Shown here: piece by piece, positions 17,982-26,725 of the stretch
Position numbering within the stretch: position 1 is the stretch's first letter
Layout: every line of letters starts with the position of its first letter
Origin: Blastocatellia bacterium
Lineage (GTDB): Bacteria; Acidobacteriota; Blastocatellia; UBA7656
Assembly (NCBI GenBank): GCA_035275065.1
Contig: DATENM010000085.1
Location: forward strand, 52,114-116,113
Direction of reading: 5' to 3'
Length of the DNA stretch: 64,000 nucleotides
Notes under the pieces: model-generated
What the model saw: the letters and a program-made list of their open reading frames with translations, nothing else
Databases searched by the model: none
Told to the model about the DNA's origin: nothing
Made by a program: the position numbers and the translations under genes

Positions 17982-18908
17982 ATGATGAAACGAAACCTGC
18001 TGCCAATGGGGATTGCGATTGCGCTGATCATTGTCGCGCCGTGTATGTCCGTGCCGGCTCGCGCTGCCCAGCAAGATAAGCTGGAGCCTAAGCCGGAGCC
18101 GCCGAAGATCATTCGCAAATCGGGTGGCGTCCTTCAAGGCGCGGCCATCAAGCGTGTCGAGCCGGTTTACCCGCCGCTTGCCAAAACGGCGCGCGTCAGC
18201 GGCCCGGTCGTCGTTGAAGTCACGGTGGACGAAGAGGGCAAGATTATCACGGCCCACGCCATCTCCGGCCACCCCTTGCTCCAGCCTGCCGCCGAAACCG
18301 CGGCGCGCGGCTGGGAGTTCAAGCCGACGCTGCTGCAAGGCACGCCGGTCAAAGTTATCGGCACGATCACCTTCAATTTCCAACTCTACTCGCAAGCGGA
18401 CATTGACCGGGTGAAACAGCAGATCACCCAAACGCCGAAGGACGCTGAGCTCTATGTCCAGCTTGGCGATATCTATACGGAAATGTGGCGGAACGAGGAA
18501 GCGCTCGGCGCTTACCGGCAGGCGCTGGCGCTGGAGCCCAAAGATTTTGACGCCTGGATGGGCATCGGCAACGTCGAGCAACGCCAGGGTCAGTTAGAAG
18601 CCGCCATTGAAACGTTTAAACAGGCGGCACAGACTCAGGCTTCTGATAATCCGAAGTACGCCGCCATTGCACTGACTCGCCTTGCCGAAATCTATTATGG
18701 GCAGCAACGCTATCACGAGGCCGTTGAAGCTTATAAACAAGCGTCTACCTACGCCACGGATTTCGATTCGGAATACTATAGGCGGCTGGCAAAGGCTTAC
18801 CTCAAGCTGGGTGACAAACAATCGGCGATGGAGCAATACCGCAAGCTTAAGGAGATGGACTCTCCCTATGCCGAGCCATTGCTAAAGCAGATCAAGAGTC
18901 AGCCGTGA
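17982..18908 (+). CDS. TonB C-terminal domain protein with TPR repeats
   Basis: 308 residues. The signal peptide (LLPMGIAIALIIVAPCMSVPARA) exports it. Residues about 45-130 form a TonB/TolA C-terminal-like domain (RVEPVYPPLAKTARVSGPVVVEVTVDEEGKI, ending KVIGTITFNFQLY). From about 145 on are three to four tetratricopeptide repeats. It lacks an N-terminal anchor plus proline-rich spacer, so it is unlikely to be a classic TonB energiser; a periplasmic scaffold is more likely. The start at 17982 has TGGAGGT upstream; the second Met is equally possible. It stands alone between the hydroxylase and murB. Confidence 0.85.
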   Translation: MMKRNLLPMGIAIALIIVAPCMSVPARAAQQDKLEPKPEPPKIIRKSGGVLQGAAIKRVEPVYPPLAKTARVSGPVVVEVTVDEEGKIITAHAISGHPLLQPAAETAARGWEFKPTLLQGTPVKVIGTITFNFQLYSQADIDRVKQQITQTPKDAELYVQLGDIYTEMWRNEEALGAYRQALALEPKDFDAWMGIGNVEQRQGQLEAAIETFKQAAQTQASDNPKYAAIALTRLAEIYYGQQRYHEAVEAYKQASTYATDFDSEYYRRLAKAYLKLGDKQSAMEQYRKLKEMDSPYAEPLLKQIKSQP

Positions 18909-18974
18909 CCGCTGGACGCTGCCGAGTCGGGCAAGGTAGTCTTGAAGTGAGTTCAACGGGAGTCACAAACACGC

Positions 18975-20075
18975 TTGCACGACTCAAGCCGCGACCCATT
19001 TCTTCAATCGCTCAGAGAGAACGAGCCGCTCGCGCCGCTGACCACGCTCGGTGTCGGCGGCGCGGCGCGCTTCTTTGCCGACTGCTCGTCGGTTGAAACG
19101 CTTGCCGCCGGCGTCGCCTGGGCGCGCAATCAGGGATTGCCGGTCTTCGTGCTGGGCGGCGGCAGCAACGTCGTCGTCAGTGACCAGGGATTCGCCGGGC
19201 TGGTTCTGCGCGTGGCGATTCGCGGCGTCGAAGCGCGGGTCGCCGGTGAAGAAGCCCTCGTCACGGTCGGGGCGGGCGAGACCTGGGATGACTTCGTCGC
19301 TTACACCATTGAGCGCCGCCTCGCGGGCCTCGAATGCCTTTCAGGGATTCCGGGGCGCGTCGGCGCGACCCCGATGCAGAACGTCGGCGCCTATGGGCAA
19401 GAGACCAGCGAAACGCTTCATTCAGTCGAAGCCCTCGATTTAGAAACCGCAGAGCTTACCCGCTTCGATAACCGCGAGTGCGAGTTCGGCTACCGCGCCA
19501 GCCGTTTCAAAGGGCGCGACCGCGGGCGCTACGTCATCACGCGCGTCAGCTATCGCTTAAAGCCGAATGGCCCGCCCGCCGTGCGCTATGCCGAGTTGCA
19601 ACGCGATCTGGCCGATCATGGCGCGACCGATCCCACCCTTGCACAAGTCCGCGACGCGGTTATCGCCATTCGCCGCCGCAAAGCGATGGTGATCGATCCT
19701 GTGGATAGCGATTCGCGCAGCGTCGGCTCATTCTTCATGAACCCGACGGTGACGGCGGAAGCATTCGAGCGCGTGCACTCAACCGCTGCCCGCTTCCTGC
19801 AAAGTGGCGAGGCGATGCCGGCCTTTCCCGCGGCGGATAATCATATGAAGCTATCGGCGGCATGGCTGATCGAGCGCGCCGGCATCCACCGCGGAACTGT
19901 CTACGGTAACGTCGGCACTTCGACAAAGCATGCGCTGGCGATCATCAATCGCGGCAACGGCACGGCCCGCGAAGTTTTGGAGTTGTGCCGAATCATTCAG
20001 GCGCGCGTCCGCGACACGTTCGCGGTTGAGCTGACGCCGGAGCCAGTCTTCGTAGGAGTGACGAGTGACGAGTGA
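18975..20075 (+). CDS. murB: UDP-N-acetylmuramate dehydrogenase
   Basis: 366 residues. MurB reduces UDP-GlcNAc-enolpyruvate to UDP-MurNAc with NADPH and FAD in peptidoglycan synthesis. The FAD-binding signature VLGGGSNVVVSDQGFAGLVL, SGIPGRVGATPMQNVGAYGQE, YRASRFKGRDRGRYVI and SVGSFFMNPTV (its Ser is the proton donor of the family) are all present, ending with the substrate-binding C-terminal domain. The shape matches type I MurB. The start is TTG at 18975; a GGGAG lies 13 bases upstream and no ATG is near, so this start is moderately sure. The last codons (GVTSDE) lie in an inverted repeat arm. No other mur gene is nearby. Confidence 0.93.
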   Translation: MHDSSRDPFLQSLRENEPLAPLTTLGVGGAARFFADCSSVETLAAGVAWARNQGLPVFVLGGGSNVVVSDQGFAGLVLRVAIRGVEARVAGEEALVTVGAGETWDDFVAYTIERRLAGLECLSGIPGRVGATPMQNVGAYGQETSETLHSVEALDLETAELTRFDNRECEFGYRASRFKGRDRGRYVITRVSYRLKPNGPPAVRYAELQRDLADHGATDPTLAQVRDAVIAIRRRKAMVIDPVDSDSRSVGSFFMNPTVTAEAFERVHSTAARFLQSGEAMPAFPAADNHMKLSAAWLIERAGIHRGTVYGNVGTSTKHALAIINRGNGTAREVLELCRIIQARVRDTFAVELTPEPVFVGVTSDE

Positions 20076-20148
20076 CGAGACATTGTTGCTTCGCATCTTT
20101 GCAGGCTTGGATGCGCGCAGCCCTTTTGTCACTGGTCACTGGTCACTA
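20057..20148. repeat. Period-7 inverted repeat between convergent murB and bshA
   Basis: The left arm is GTGACGA repeated three times (20058-20079); the right arm is GGTCACT units (20128-20148). Both arms run into coding sequence and encode the last residues of MurB (VTSDE) and BshA (VTSDQ). The loop shares GACATTGTTGCTT with the element at 53606. Its position also suits a bidirectional terminator. Confidence 0.8.
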
Positions 20149-21295
20149 TCTCCCGGTACAGCGTTTCGTATTGCGGGATGATCTCGTCGGTCGTAAAGCG
20201 CGTCAGGGCGATCTCGCGGCCTCGCGCGCCGAAGCGCCGATGCAGCGCCTCGGCGTTCAACAGAGACAACGCCCCTTCTGCCATGCCATTCACATCGCCG
20301 ATCTCAAACAGGTAACCGCAGCCGCCGTCTTCGACCACTTCAGGGACGCCGCCGACGCGGGTGGCGATCACCGGGACTTCGCAGGCCATCGCTTCGAGCG
20401 CCGACAGGCCGAAGGATTCTGACTGGCTCGGCAGCAAGAACAGGTCGGCGATGGATAGATAGTCGCGAATCTCTGACTGCGGCTGTTTGCCGACGAACTG
20501 CACGACATCGCCGACGCCCAATCGCGCCGCAAGCTGCTCGGCGTCGGCGCGCTCCGGCCCATCGCCGCACATCACCAGCCGGACGCCGAATCGGCCACCG
20601 GAGCCACTTTCAAGCTCGACCATGCGCGCCACGACTTCGATGCAATCCATGATGCGCTTGATCGGGCGGAAGGTCGAAATATGCAAGATGACGCGCTCGC
20701 CTTTGGGTGCGATAGCGCGGCGCAAGGCTTCGTTGGGAGCGCGGCGATAGTAATCCGCATCAATGAAGTTATAGATGACCTCGATGGGCCGGCCGACGCC
20801 GAAGGTCTCGCGGGTGGCGTCGCGCAGGTAGTCCGAGATGCATGTGACGGCGTCTGATTGTTCGATGCCAAAGCGCGTGATCGGCAGAAATGACGGGTCG
20901 CGCCCGACCAAGGTGATGTCGGTGCCGTGCAGCGTCGTCACGACAGGCACATAGCGTGTGGGGCGCAACATCTCGCGCGCCAGAAACGCGCTGACCGCGT
21001 GCGGGATCGCGTAATGCATATGCAGCACGTCGAGTCGCTCGGCCTGAGCAATCTCGAACAGGCGCGAGGCGAGCGCGTCCGTATAAGGTGGGTACTCGAA
21101 CAGCGGATAGCTCAACATATCCACGGCGTGAAACGTGATGCGCTGCTTTCGCCCGGCCTCCGTGCCCAGGCGCATCGGCGGCGCATAGCTGATGAAGTGA
21201 ATCTCGTGGCCGCGCTTCGCCAGCTCAAGCCCAAGCTCGGCGCCGACCACGCCGCTGCCGCCATAGGATGGATAACAGGTGATTCCTATTCTCAT
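20129..21295 (-). CDS. bshA: N-acetyl-alpha-D-glucosaminyl L-malate synthase
   Basis: 388 residues, a GT4 glycosyltransferase. It begins MRIGITCYPSYGGSGVVGAELGLELAKRGHEIHFIS and has LHMHYAIPHAVSA, TTLHGTDITLVGRDPSF, CISDYLRDAT, VIYNFID and the C-terminal nucleotide-sugar site LLPSQSESFGLSALEAMACEVPV. These segments are specific to BshA, which joins GlcNAc from UDP-GlcNAc to L-malate, the first step of bacillithiol synthesis. The deacetylase bshB1 lies just upstream on the same strand, separated only by an inverted repeat. The ATG at 21295 has no Shine-Dalgarno; the repeat arm CTGACTCCTGACTTC abuts it. bshC is not in the window. Confidence 0.95.
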   Translation of the reverse strand: MRIGITCYPSYGGSGVVGAELGLELAKRGHEIHFISYAPPMRLGTEAGRKQRITFHAVDMLSYPLFEYPPYTDALASRLFEIAQAERLDVLHMHYAIPHAVSAFLAREMLRPTRYVPVVTTLHGTDITLVGRDPSFLPITRFGIEQSDAVTCISDYLRDATRETFGVGRPIEVIYNFIDADYYRRAPNEALRRAIAPKGERVILHISTFRPIKRIMDCIEVVARMVELESGSGGRFGVRLVMCGDGPERADAEQLAARLGVGDVVQFVGKQPQSEIRDYLSIADLFLLPSQSESFGLSALEAMACEVPVIATRVGGVPEVVEDGGCGYLFEIGDVNGMAEGALSLLNAEALHRRFGARGREIALTRFTTDEIIPQYETLYREIVTSDQ

Positions 21296-21297
21296 GA

Positions 21298-21395
<98 letters not shown>

Positions 21396-21398
21396 CTT

Positions 21399-22142
21399 TC
21401 AAGAATACATATTCATCCGCCGCGTCAACAGCTCGACGGGGTCGTGAACGTTGAGCGCTTCTTTGACGACGAAGGCTTCGGCGTCGGTGACGTTAATCAG
21501 CGTGCCGAAGAATTTCTGGCGCGCTTCCAGGCGGTGCAGGAACGCTTTTGAGCTTAAAGCGGTTTCCGGCTCCTTGCTGGTCGGGTCGTAAAGCTGCGAG
21601 CGGTAGCAAGCCACGGCGCGCTGCTTCTGCTCGGCGTAATCGGTGATGTCAACGACGAAGGTCGGCGCGACGGTGCGCGGGAACATGAAGTGCGCGACCG
21701 TTGACGGACGGAAGCGCTCCTGCCCGGCGTCGGCGTCGTACTTCATCAAGCCGGCGACGTGCGCCGCCTCGCGGACGATCTGGCAAGTGTGAACGTGGTC
21801 GGGGTGCGGGTCGTCCCAGAAGTGTGTGAAGATGACGCGCGGGCGGTAGAGGCGAATCTTGCGCACCATGCGGGTGCGCGTCTCTTCGTTGAGCCAGATG
21901 TGGCTGTCGGGCAGTTCGAGGTTGTCACGCACCGCGAGCTGCAATTCTTTGGCGGCGGCGGCGGCCTCCACGGCGCGTATCTCCCCTGTGCCGCGCGTGC
22001 CGGATTCGCCGCGCGCCATATCGAGGATGCCGACCTTGTAGCCGAGCGCGGCGAGCTTTAACAGCGTCCCGCCGCAGGAAAACTCCACATCGTCCGGGTG
22101 CGCGCCGATGGCCAGGGCGTCGAGATGGATGGCTTCACTCAT
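21399..22142 (-). CDS. bshB1: Bacillithiol biosynthesis deacetylase
   Basis: 247 residues of the LmbE/PIG-L zinc deacetylase fold. The metal site is AIGAHPDDVEFSCGG (His15, Asp17, Asp18) with the later DDPHPDHVHTC histidines. GVxDMARGESGTRG-type and ATVAHFMFPRT-type segments are those of BshB1. It removes the acetyl group from GlcNAc-malate, the second step of bacillithiol synthesis. Upstream of the ATG is GAAGGGGACA. First gene of the bshB1-bshA pair; a weak TTGAAC/TATGTA pair about 50 bases upstream could be its promoter. Cytoplasmic. Confidence 0.94.
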   Translation of the reverse strand: MSEAIHLDALAIGAHPDDVEFSCGGTLLKLAALGYKVGILDMARGESGTRGTGEIRAVEAAAAAKELQLAVRDNLELPDSHIWLNEETRTRMVRKIRLYRPRVIFTHFWDDPHPDHVHTCQIVREAAHVAGLMKYDADAGQERFRPSTVAHFMFPRTVAPTFVVDITDYAEQKQRAVACYRSQLYDPTSKEPETALSSKAFLHRLEARQKFFGTLINVTDAEAFVVKEALNVHDPVELLTRRMNMYS

Positions 22143-22289
22143 TTTTTTGTCCCCTTCAATTACATAGCAACTGGGCGGCGTCAGTTCAAGTGCCGGCGAA
22201 TCCAGAAGCGAGCGAAGTTAATTCCCCTTGCCATCGTCTGAGATTCAACTAATATTCCTGCGACGGCCTTGAACGACGCGAGGCTTGCG

Positions 22290-23568
22290 ATGAAAGAGTC
22301 AGAAGAACCGTCAGATGACCAGACCACACGTGTAGAGATCAAAGGCGACCGCAGCGTTGCCATCGGCGGCAAGGCGCAAGGCGTAACGATCATCACCGGC
22401 GACGGCACGATAATCGGTGGCCAACCCACCGCGCCGCCACCGCTGCCGCGCGATAAGATTTCCATCGCCCGCTTGCCCACGAGCGGCCCCGACCTGTTTG
22501 GCCGCGGCGCGGAGTTGCAATTGCTCGATGATGCATGGGCGAATCCCAATATCAACATTGTCACGTTCATCGCCTGGGGCGGCGTCGGCAAGACGGCGCT
22601 CGTGAACCACTGGCTCAAGCAGCGCATGGCGCGCGACAACTACCGCGGCGCGGAGCGCGTCTACGGCTGGTCGTTCTACAGTCAAGGGACGAGTGAGCGC
22701 GCGGCTTCTGCTGACCTGTTCATCGATCAAGCGCTGCGCTGGTTCGGCGACACGGACCCGACGGCAGGCTCGCCGTGGGGCAAAGGGGAGCGGCTGGCGC
22801 GCTTCATCAGGCAATCACGCACGCTGTTAATTCTTGATGGGCTTGAACCGCTGCAATACCCGCCGGGGCATTATGAGGGCCGCTTGAAGGACGCGGCGAT
22901 GCAGGCACTGTTGGTCGAATTAGCAGCGGGGCAACCGGGTCTGTGCGTCATCTCGACGCGCGAGCGGGTCGGCGACTTAGTCGAGTTTGAAAACGGCACG
23001 GTTATTCAACACGAGCTTGAGCAGCTATCGCCGCAAGCCGGCGCACAACTCCTACGGGCGCTGCTTACTCGGTCAGGGACAGGCGCAAGAAGTGAAAGAA
23101 CGCGCTACCCAGACGCTTGAATTGGCAAAGCGAGGTATGGGGTTGATCGCCAGCGCATTAGATAATCTCTCGCTGGGACGCGCCTTCCTGCTCGAAGCGC
23201 AACATGCAGGCACAGGCGATACGACGCAGTCTGCGGTGTTTTTGCAACGCGCTGTGGACGGGCTGCGACAAGCAGGGCAGATACAGGAATTGCCGCGCGG
23301 ACTGCTGGCGCAGGCGGAGTTGCACCGATTCAATGGCGATTACGAGCGGGCTGATCGCGATCTCGCCGAAACTCTGCGCATCGCCATACGCGGCGGCATG
23401 GGCTTGCACCTTGCTGATTATCATCTGGAATCGGCACGGCTGCGGCTGGCGCAGGGCGACCGCGACAAGGCCCGCGAACACTTGGCGACTGCCCGCAAGA
23501 TGGTCGAGCGCATGGGCTACCACCGGCGCGACAACGAAGTCAATCAGCTTGCCGAACAACTCGGTTGA
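22290..23568 (+). pseudogene. Remnant of an NB-ARC/STAND NTPase with TPR C terminus
   Basis: Two pieces of one large gene are joined out of frame. The first (22290 to about 23065) encodes a strand-rich leader (VEIKGDRSVAIGG, TIITGDGTIIGG), then LFGRGAELQLLDDAW, the P-loop WGGVGKTALVNHWL, a Walker B-like TLLILDGLEPL and the sensor ISTRERV. The second (from about 23065 in another frame) encodes two to three TPR-like helices (LGQGQAQEVKERATQTLELAKRG, SALDNLSLGRAFLLEAQHAG) ending RMGYHRRDNEVNQLAEQLG. Intact relatives have a long middle section; here it is missing, so a deletion with frameshift is likely. Such STAND proteins often serve in signalling or phage defence. Probably non-functional, though the N-terminal part could be expressed alone. 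Confidence 0.75.
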
Positions 23569-23640
23569 AGAGACCGGACACTTCCTATTCTCTATCCCAC
23601 TTTCAATGCACGCATTAACCGCGCGGCGTATCGCCGTAAG

Positions 23641-23668
23641 TTGACAAAGCTGTCACGGCAAATATAAT
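23641..23668 (+). promoter_or_regulatory. Consensus sigma-70 promoter for the yceD-rpmF-fab operon
   Basis: A perfect TTGACA (23641-23646) and a perfect TATAAT (23663-23668) are separated by 16 bases. Transcription should start near 23675, about 100 bases before yceD. It is the strongest promoter I see in the window. Confidence 0.8.
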
Positions 23669-23775
23669 GAATATCTTTTGCGCTGGGCCGATTTTTTGTG
23701 TGAAGATACTAGGTGGGTTGGCTTTGCCGGCGGCGCTCGTTAGGCTACCTTGTGACGCCCGCGTTGGCTTTTGCG

Positions 23776-24291
23776 ATGGAAATTCAGGTCGCACAGATCA
23801 GCGAAGATGAAGGATTAGACGTCCATCATCTCTACCCCGAAGGCAAGCCGGTTCTGGGCGATGATGCGCGCCTCGTCGGGCAGACAGAAGTGGATTTGCA
23901 GGCGATCCGCGCCGCCGAAAAGGTGCGCCTCGTCGGCAGCCTCGCGGCCAATGTGGCCTTTGAATGCGACCGCTGCCTAGCGCCGCTGGCGGCGAAAGTC
24001 GAGCAGAGCTTTGACCTGCTCTACCTGCCGCCGCTCGGCGCCGGCGAAGAGCACGAATTGCACGACGACGATCTTTCAATCGCTTTTTATCAGGGCCAGG
24101 CCATTGACCTGGACGACCTGGTGCGCGAACAGATCGAGCTGGCGCTGCCGATGGCCCGCCTCTGCGGCGAGGCGTGTCGCGGCCTCTGCGAGCATTGCGG
24201 CGCCAACCTCAACGAAGGCCAGTGCGCTTGCGCCGCCAAAGCGATAGACCCGCGCTGGGCGGCGCTCAAAGATTTAACGACAAAACATTGA
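23776..24291 (+). CDS. YceD family protein (DUF177)
   Basis: 171 residues from the chosen start. The DUF177 pattern is clear: GSLAANVAFECDRCLAPL (first Cys pair), an acidic middle, then AIDLDDLVREQIELALPMARLCGEACRGLCEHCGANLN with further Cys, ending DPRWAALKDL. In many bacteria yceD sits directly before rpmF, as here, and YceD is linked to 23S rRNA maturation. The start is uncertain: ATG 23776 gives a typical length, but no Shine-Dalgarno is seen; in-frame GTG codons lie at 23713 and 23752. It heads the ribosomal/fatty-acid operon and is followed by rpmF after 21 bases. Confidence 0.88.
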   Translation: MEIQVAQISEDEGLDVHHLYPEGKPVLGDDARLVGQTEVDLQAIRAAEKVRLVGSLAANVAFECDRCLAPLAAKVEQSFDLLYLPPLGAGEEHELHDDDLSIAFYQGQAIDLDDLVREQIELALPMARLCGEACRGLCEHCGANLNEGQCACAAKAIDPRWAALKDLTTKH

Positions 24292-24312
24292 CGAACCATT
24301 GAGGAGTAAGTA

Positions 24313-24498
24313 ATGCCGAATCCGAAACGTAAACATTCGAAATCACGCACCGGCAAGCGCCGCGCTCACGATCACCTGATCCCGGCCAATCCGAGCGCCT
24401 GCCCGAACTGCGGCGAGCCGCGCCTGCCGCATCGCGTCTGCTCGAAGTGCGGATACTATCGCGGGCGCGTTGCCATCGAGATGAAAGAAGAAGAGTAA
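24313..24498 (+). CDS. rpmF: 50S ribosomal protein L32
   Basis: 61 residues. It starts MPNPKRKHSKSRTGKRRAHD, the standard L32 opening, and keeps the zinc-ribbon cysteines Cys30, Cys33, Cys43 and Cys46. It is a component of the large ribosomal subunit. The GAGGAGTAAGTA before the ATG serves as ribosome binding site. The order yceD-rpmF-plsX-fab is widely conserved and links ribosome synthesis to lipid synthesis. A zinc-containing (C+) form. Confidence 0.97.
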   Translation: MPNPKRKHSKSRTGKRRAHDHLIPANPSACPNCGEPRLPHRVCSKCGYYRGRVAIEMKEEE

Positions 24499-24500
24499 TG

Positions 24501-24640
24501 GGATTGCGGATTGCGGATTGCGGATTGCGGATTGTTCTGGGTTGGTTCAGTGCCGCAATTTTTGCAATCTGCAATTCTATAACCGGAATCTCGCTGTCCT
24601 TCTCTGAATTCCGCAATCCGCAATCCGCAATCCGCAATCG
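24501..24640. repeat. Period-7 inverted repeat element (ATTGCGG type) between rpmF and plsX
   Basis: The left arm (24501-24534) is ATTGCGG repeated four times; the right arm (24610-24639) is CCGCAAT repeated four times. The 75-base loop contains further partial units (CCGCAATTTTTGCAATCTGCAATT). It starts two bases after the rpmF stop. Confidence 0.9.
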
Positions 24641-24654
24641 AGTGTCGGACGCTT

Positions 24655-25707
24655 ATGATCAAGATCGCGGTTGACGCAATGGGCGGCGACTTCGCGCCCA
24701 CCAGCGAAGTCGAAGGCGCGCTTGAAGCGGCGCGCGATTTTGGCGTCGGCGTCATTCTGGTCGGGCGCACGGACCTGATCCAGGACGAGCTCGACCGCCA
24801 CCGCCGCAACCGCACGCTCGGCGACAAGCTCTCGTGGCGCAGCTCGCAGGTCGAAATCGCCGAAGCGCCTGAAGTCATCACCATGAATGACCCGGTGGCT
24901 CAGGCCGTGCGCCGCAAGAAGAACAGCTCGATCCGCGTCGCCGCCAAGCTGGTTCGCGATGGTGCGGCGCAGGCGCTCGTCAGCGCCGGCAATACGGGGG
25001 CGGCGATGATGACCTCGAAGCTGGTCATCGGCGCGCTGGCCAAAGTAGACCGGCCCGCGCTGGCGACGGTGCTGCCGACGCTGACCGGCCAGGGCGCGGT
25101 GATCTTAGACGTCGGCGCCAATGCCGATTGCAAGCCGCAGCACCTTTATGATTTCGCGGTGATGGGGGCGCTCTATTCGACAGTCATCGTTGGCGTCCGC
25201 AACCCGCGCATCGGCTTGCTGTCAATCGGCGAGGAAGAAGTGAAGGGCAACGATCTGACGAAGGAAGCCTTCAAGCTGCTGCGCGGCTCGTCGTTGAACT
25301 TCATCGGCAACGTCGAAGGGCGCGATATGTTCAGCGGCCAGGCCGACGTGATCGTTTGCGACGGCTTCACCGGCAATGTCGCCTTGAAGACCAGCGAAGG
25401 CGTCTTCGAATTCATTATGAAACTGCTGCGGCACGAGATGATGGCTTCGATTCAGACCAAGGCCGGGGCGCTGCTGACGCGGCCCGCTTTTCGCCAATTC
25501 AAGAAGCGGCTCGACTATGCCGAATACGGCGGCGCGCCGCTGCTCGGCATTAAAGGCGTCACGGTCATCTGTCACGGGCGCTCCAGCCCGAAAGCCATTC
25601 GCAACGCCATCCGCGTGGCGCGCGATTACTGTCTCGGTGAAGTGAACCATAAAATCGAGGCGCAGCTCGGCGCGGCCGTCGCGGTGGCGCACGACGGACA
25701 CCGATAG
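24655..25707 (+). CDS. plsX: Phosphate acyltransferase PlsX
   Basis: 350 residues. It begins MIKIAVDAMGGDFAPTSEVEGALEAARDFG, the PlsX hallmark. ALVSAGNTGAAMMTSKLVIG, LDVGANADCKPQHLYDFAVMG, SIGEEEVKGNDLTKEAFKLL, DVIVCDGFTGNVALKTSEGV and YGGAPLLGIKGVTVICHGRS follow in order. It makes acyl-phosphate from acyl-ACP for phospholipid synthesis, as a peripheral membrane enzyme. It lies in the fab operon. No clear Shine-Dalgarno precedes the ATG; a repeat element ends 14 bases upstream. Confidence 0.97.
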   Translation: MIKIAVDAMGGDFAPTSEVEGALEAARDFGVGVILVGRTDLIQDELDRHRRNRTLGDKLSWRSSQVEIAEAPEVITMNDPVAQAVRRKKNSSIRVAAKLVRDGAAQALVSAGNTGAAMMTSKLVIGALAKVDRPALATVLPTLTGQGAVILDVGANADCKPQHLYDFAVMGALYSTVIVGVRNPRIGLLSIGEEEVKGNDLTKEAFKLLRGSSLNFIGNVEGRDMFSGQADVIVCDGFTGNVALKTSEGVFEFIMKLLRHEMMASIQTKAGALLTRPAFRQFKKRLDYAEYGGAPLLGIKGVTVICHGRSSPKAIRNAIRVARDYCLGEVNHKIEAQLGAAVAVAHDGHR

Positions 25708-25790
25708 GAGGAAGGAAGCAGGAAGCAGGAAGCAGGAAGCAGGGAGAAATTGTCGCCTGCCTCCTGCCTCCTGCCTCCTGCCTCCTGCCA
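25708..25790. repeat. Period-7 inverted repeat element (GGAAGCA type) between plsX and fabD
   Basis: The left arm (25708-25745) is GGAAGCA repeated four times; the right arm (25754-25789) is CCTGCCT repeated four to five times. The arms differ at one position per unit (A-C). The loop is only about 8 bases. It fills the gap from the plsX stop to 3 bases before the fabD start. Confidence 0.9.
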
Positions 25791-25792
25791 GA

Positions 25793-26725
25793 ATGAAAAC
25801 CGCGTTTGTATTTCCGGGGCAGGGCGCGCAGAAAGTCGGGATGGGCCAGTCGCTCATCGAAGCCTGCGCGGCGGCGAAAGTGGTCTTTGAACAGGCAGAC
25901 GAGGCGCTCGGCATGCGCTTGTCGAGCCTCTGCTTTGAAGGGCCGGAAGAAGAACTGCGGCTGACCGAGAATACGCAGCCAGCCATCCTGGCGACTTCGA
26001 TTGCGGCGCTACGCTGCCTGGAAGCGGCGGGCGCGCGAGCAGATTTTGTTGCCGGCCATTCGCTCGGCGAGTACAGCGCTCTGGTGGCGGCAGGCGCTCT
26101 GCGATTCGAAGACGCCTTGCGCGTCGTTCGCCAGCGCGGCCAGTTTATGCAAGAGGCGGTGCCGGCGGGCGAAGGCGCGATGGCAGCGCTGCTCGGCGCG
26201 GATATTGAAATGGTCGAAGCGGTCTGCCGCGAAGCCAGCGAGCGCGGCGTCTGTTCGCCGGCCAACATCAATTCGCCGACTCAGGTGGTGGTCGCCGGGC
26301 ATAAGCCGGCGGTCGAATACGCCGTGACGCTGGCGAAACAGCGCGGCGTCCGGCGCGCGGTGATGCTCGCCGTGAGCGCGCCGTTTCATTGCGCGTTGAT
26401 GCAGCCGGCGGCTGAGCGGTTAGCGGCGGTGCTGGCCGGCACTGCGTTCGCGGATTTGAATGTGCCGTTGATTACCAACGTTGATGCGGCGACGATTACC
26501 TCAGGCGAGCAGGCGCGCGCCGCGCTCGTTCGCCAGGTCGCGTCGCCTGTGCGCTGGGGCGAGTCCGTCAAACAGTTGCTCGACGCCGGCGTAACGCGCT
26601 TTGTCGAGCTTGGGCCGGGCAAGGTGCTTTCGGGTTTGATTAAACAGATGCAGCCCGAAGCGCAGATTCTCAATGTCGAAGACGCGCCGTCGCTTGAGGC
26701 GACCGCCGCGAGTGTGGGATTCTAA
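25793..26725 (+). CDS. fabD: Malonyl-CoA:ACP transacylase
   Basis: 310 residues. It has FVFPGQGAQKVGMG at the N terminus, the active-site GHSLGEYSALVAAG with Ser90 as nucleophile, QRGQFMQEAV, and SAPFHCALMQPAA with the catalytic His. It moves malonate from CoA to acyl carrier protein and so starts fatty acid elongation. The neighbours plsX, acpP and fabF confirm the pathway. The ATG lies 3 bases after a CCTGCCT-repeat arm and has no Shine-Dalgarno, so its translation may depend on coupling or on the repeat structure (inference). Confidence 0.97.
   Translation: MKTAFVFPGQGAQKVGMGQSLIEACAAAKVVFEQADEALGMRLSSLCFEGPEEELRLTENTQPAILATSIAALRCLEAAGARADFVAGHSLGEYSALVAAGALRFEDALRVVRQRGQFMQEAVPAGEGAMAALLGADIEMVEAVCREASERGVCSPANINSPTQVVVAGHKPAVEYAVTLAKQRGVRRAVMLAVSAPFHCALMQPAAERLAAVLAGTAFADLNVPLITNVDAATITSGEQARAALVRQVASPVRWGESVKQLLDAGVTRFVELGPGKVLSGLIKQMQPEAQILNVEDAPSLEATAASVGF

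Noticed and set aside
23569..23640. Possible riboswitch or RNA gene upstream of yceD
   Set aside because: No conserved fold pattern is visible; the stretch looks like the tail of the broken gene plus a promoter.
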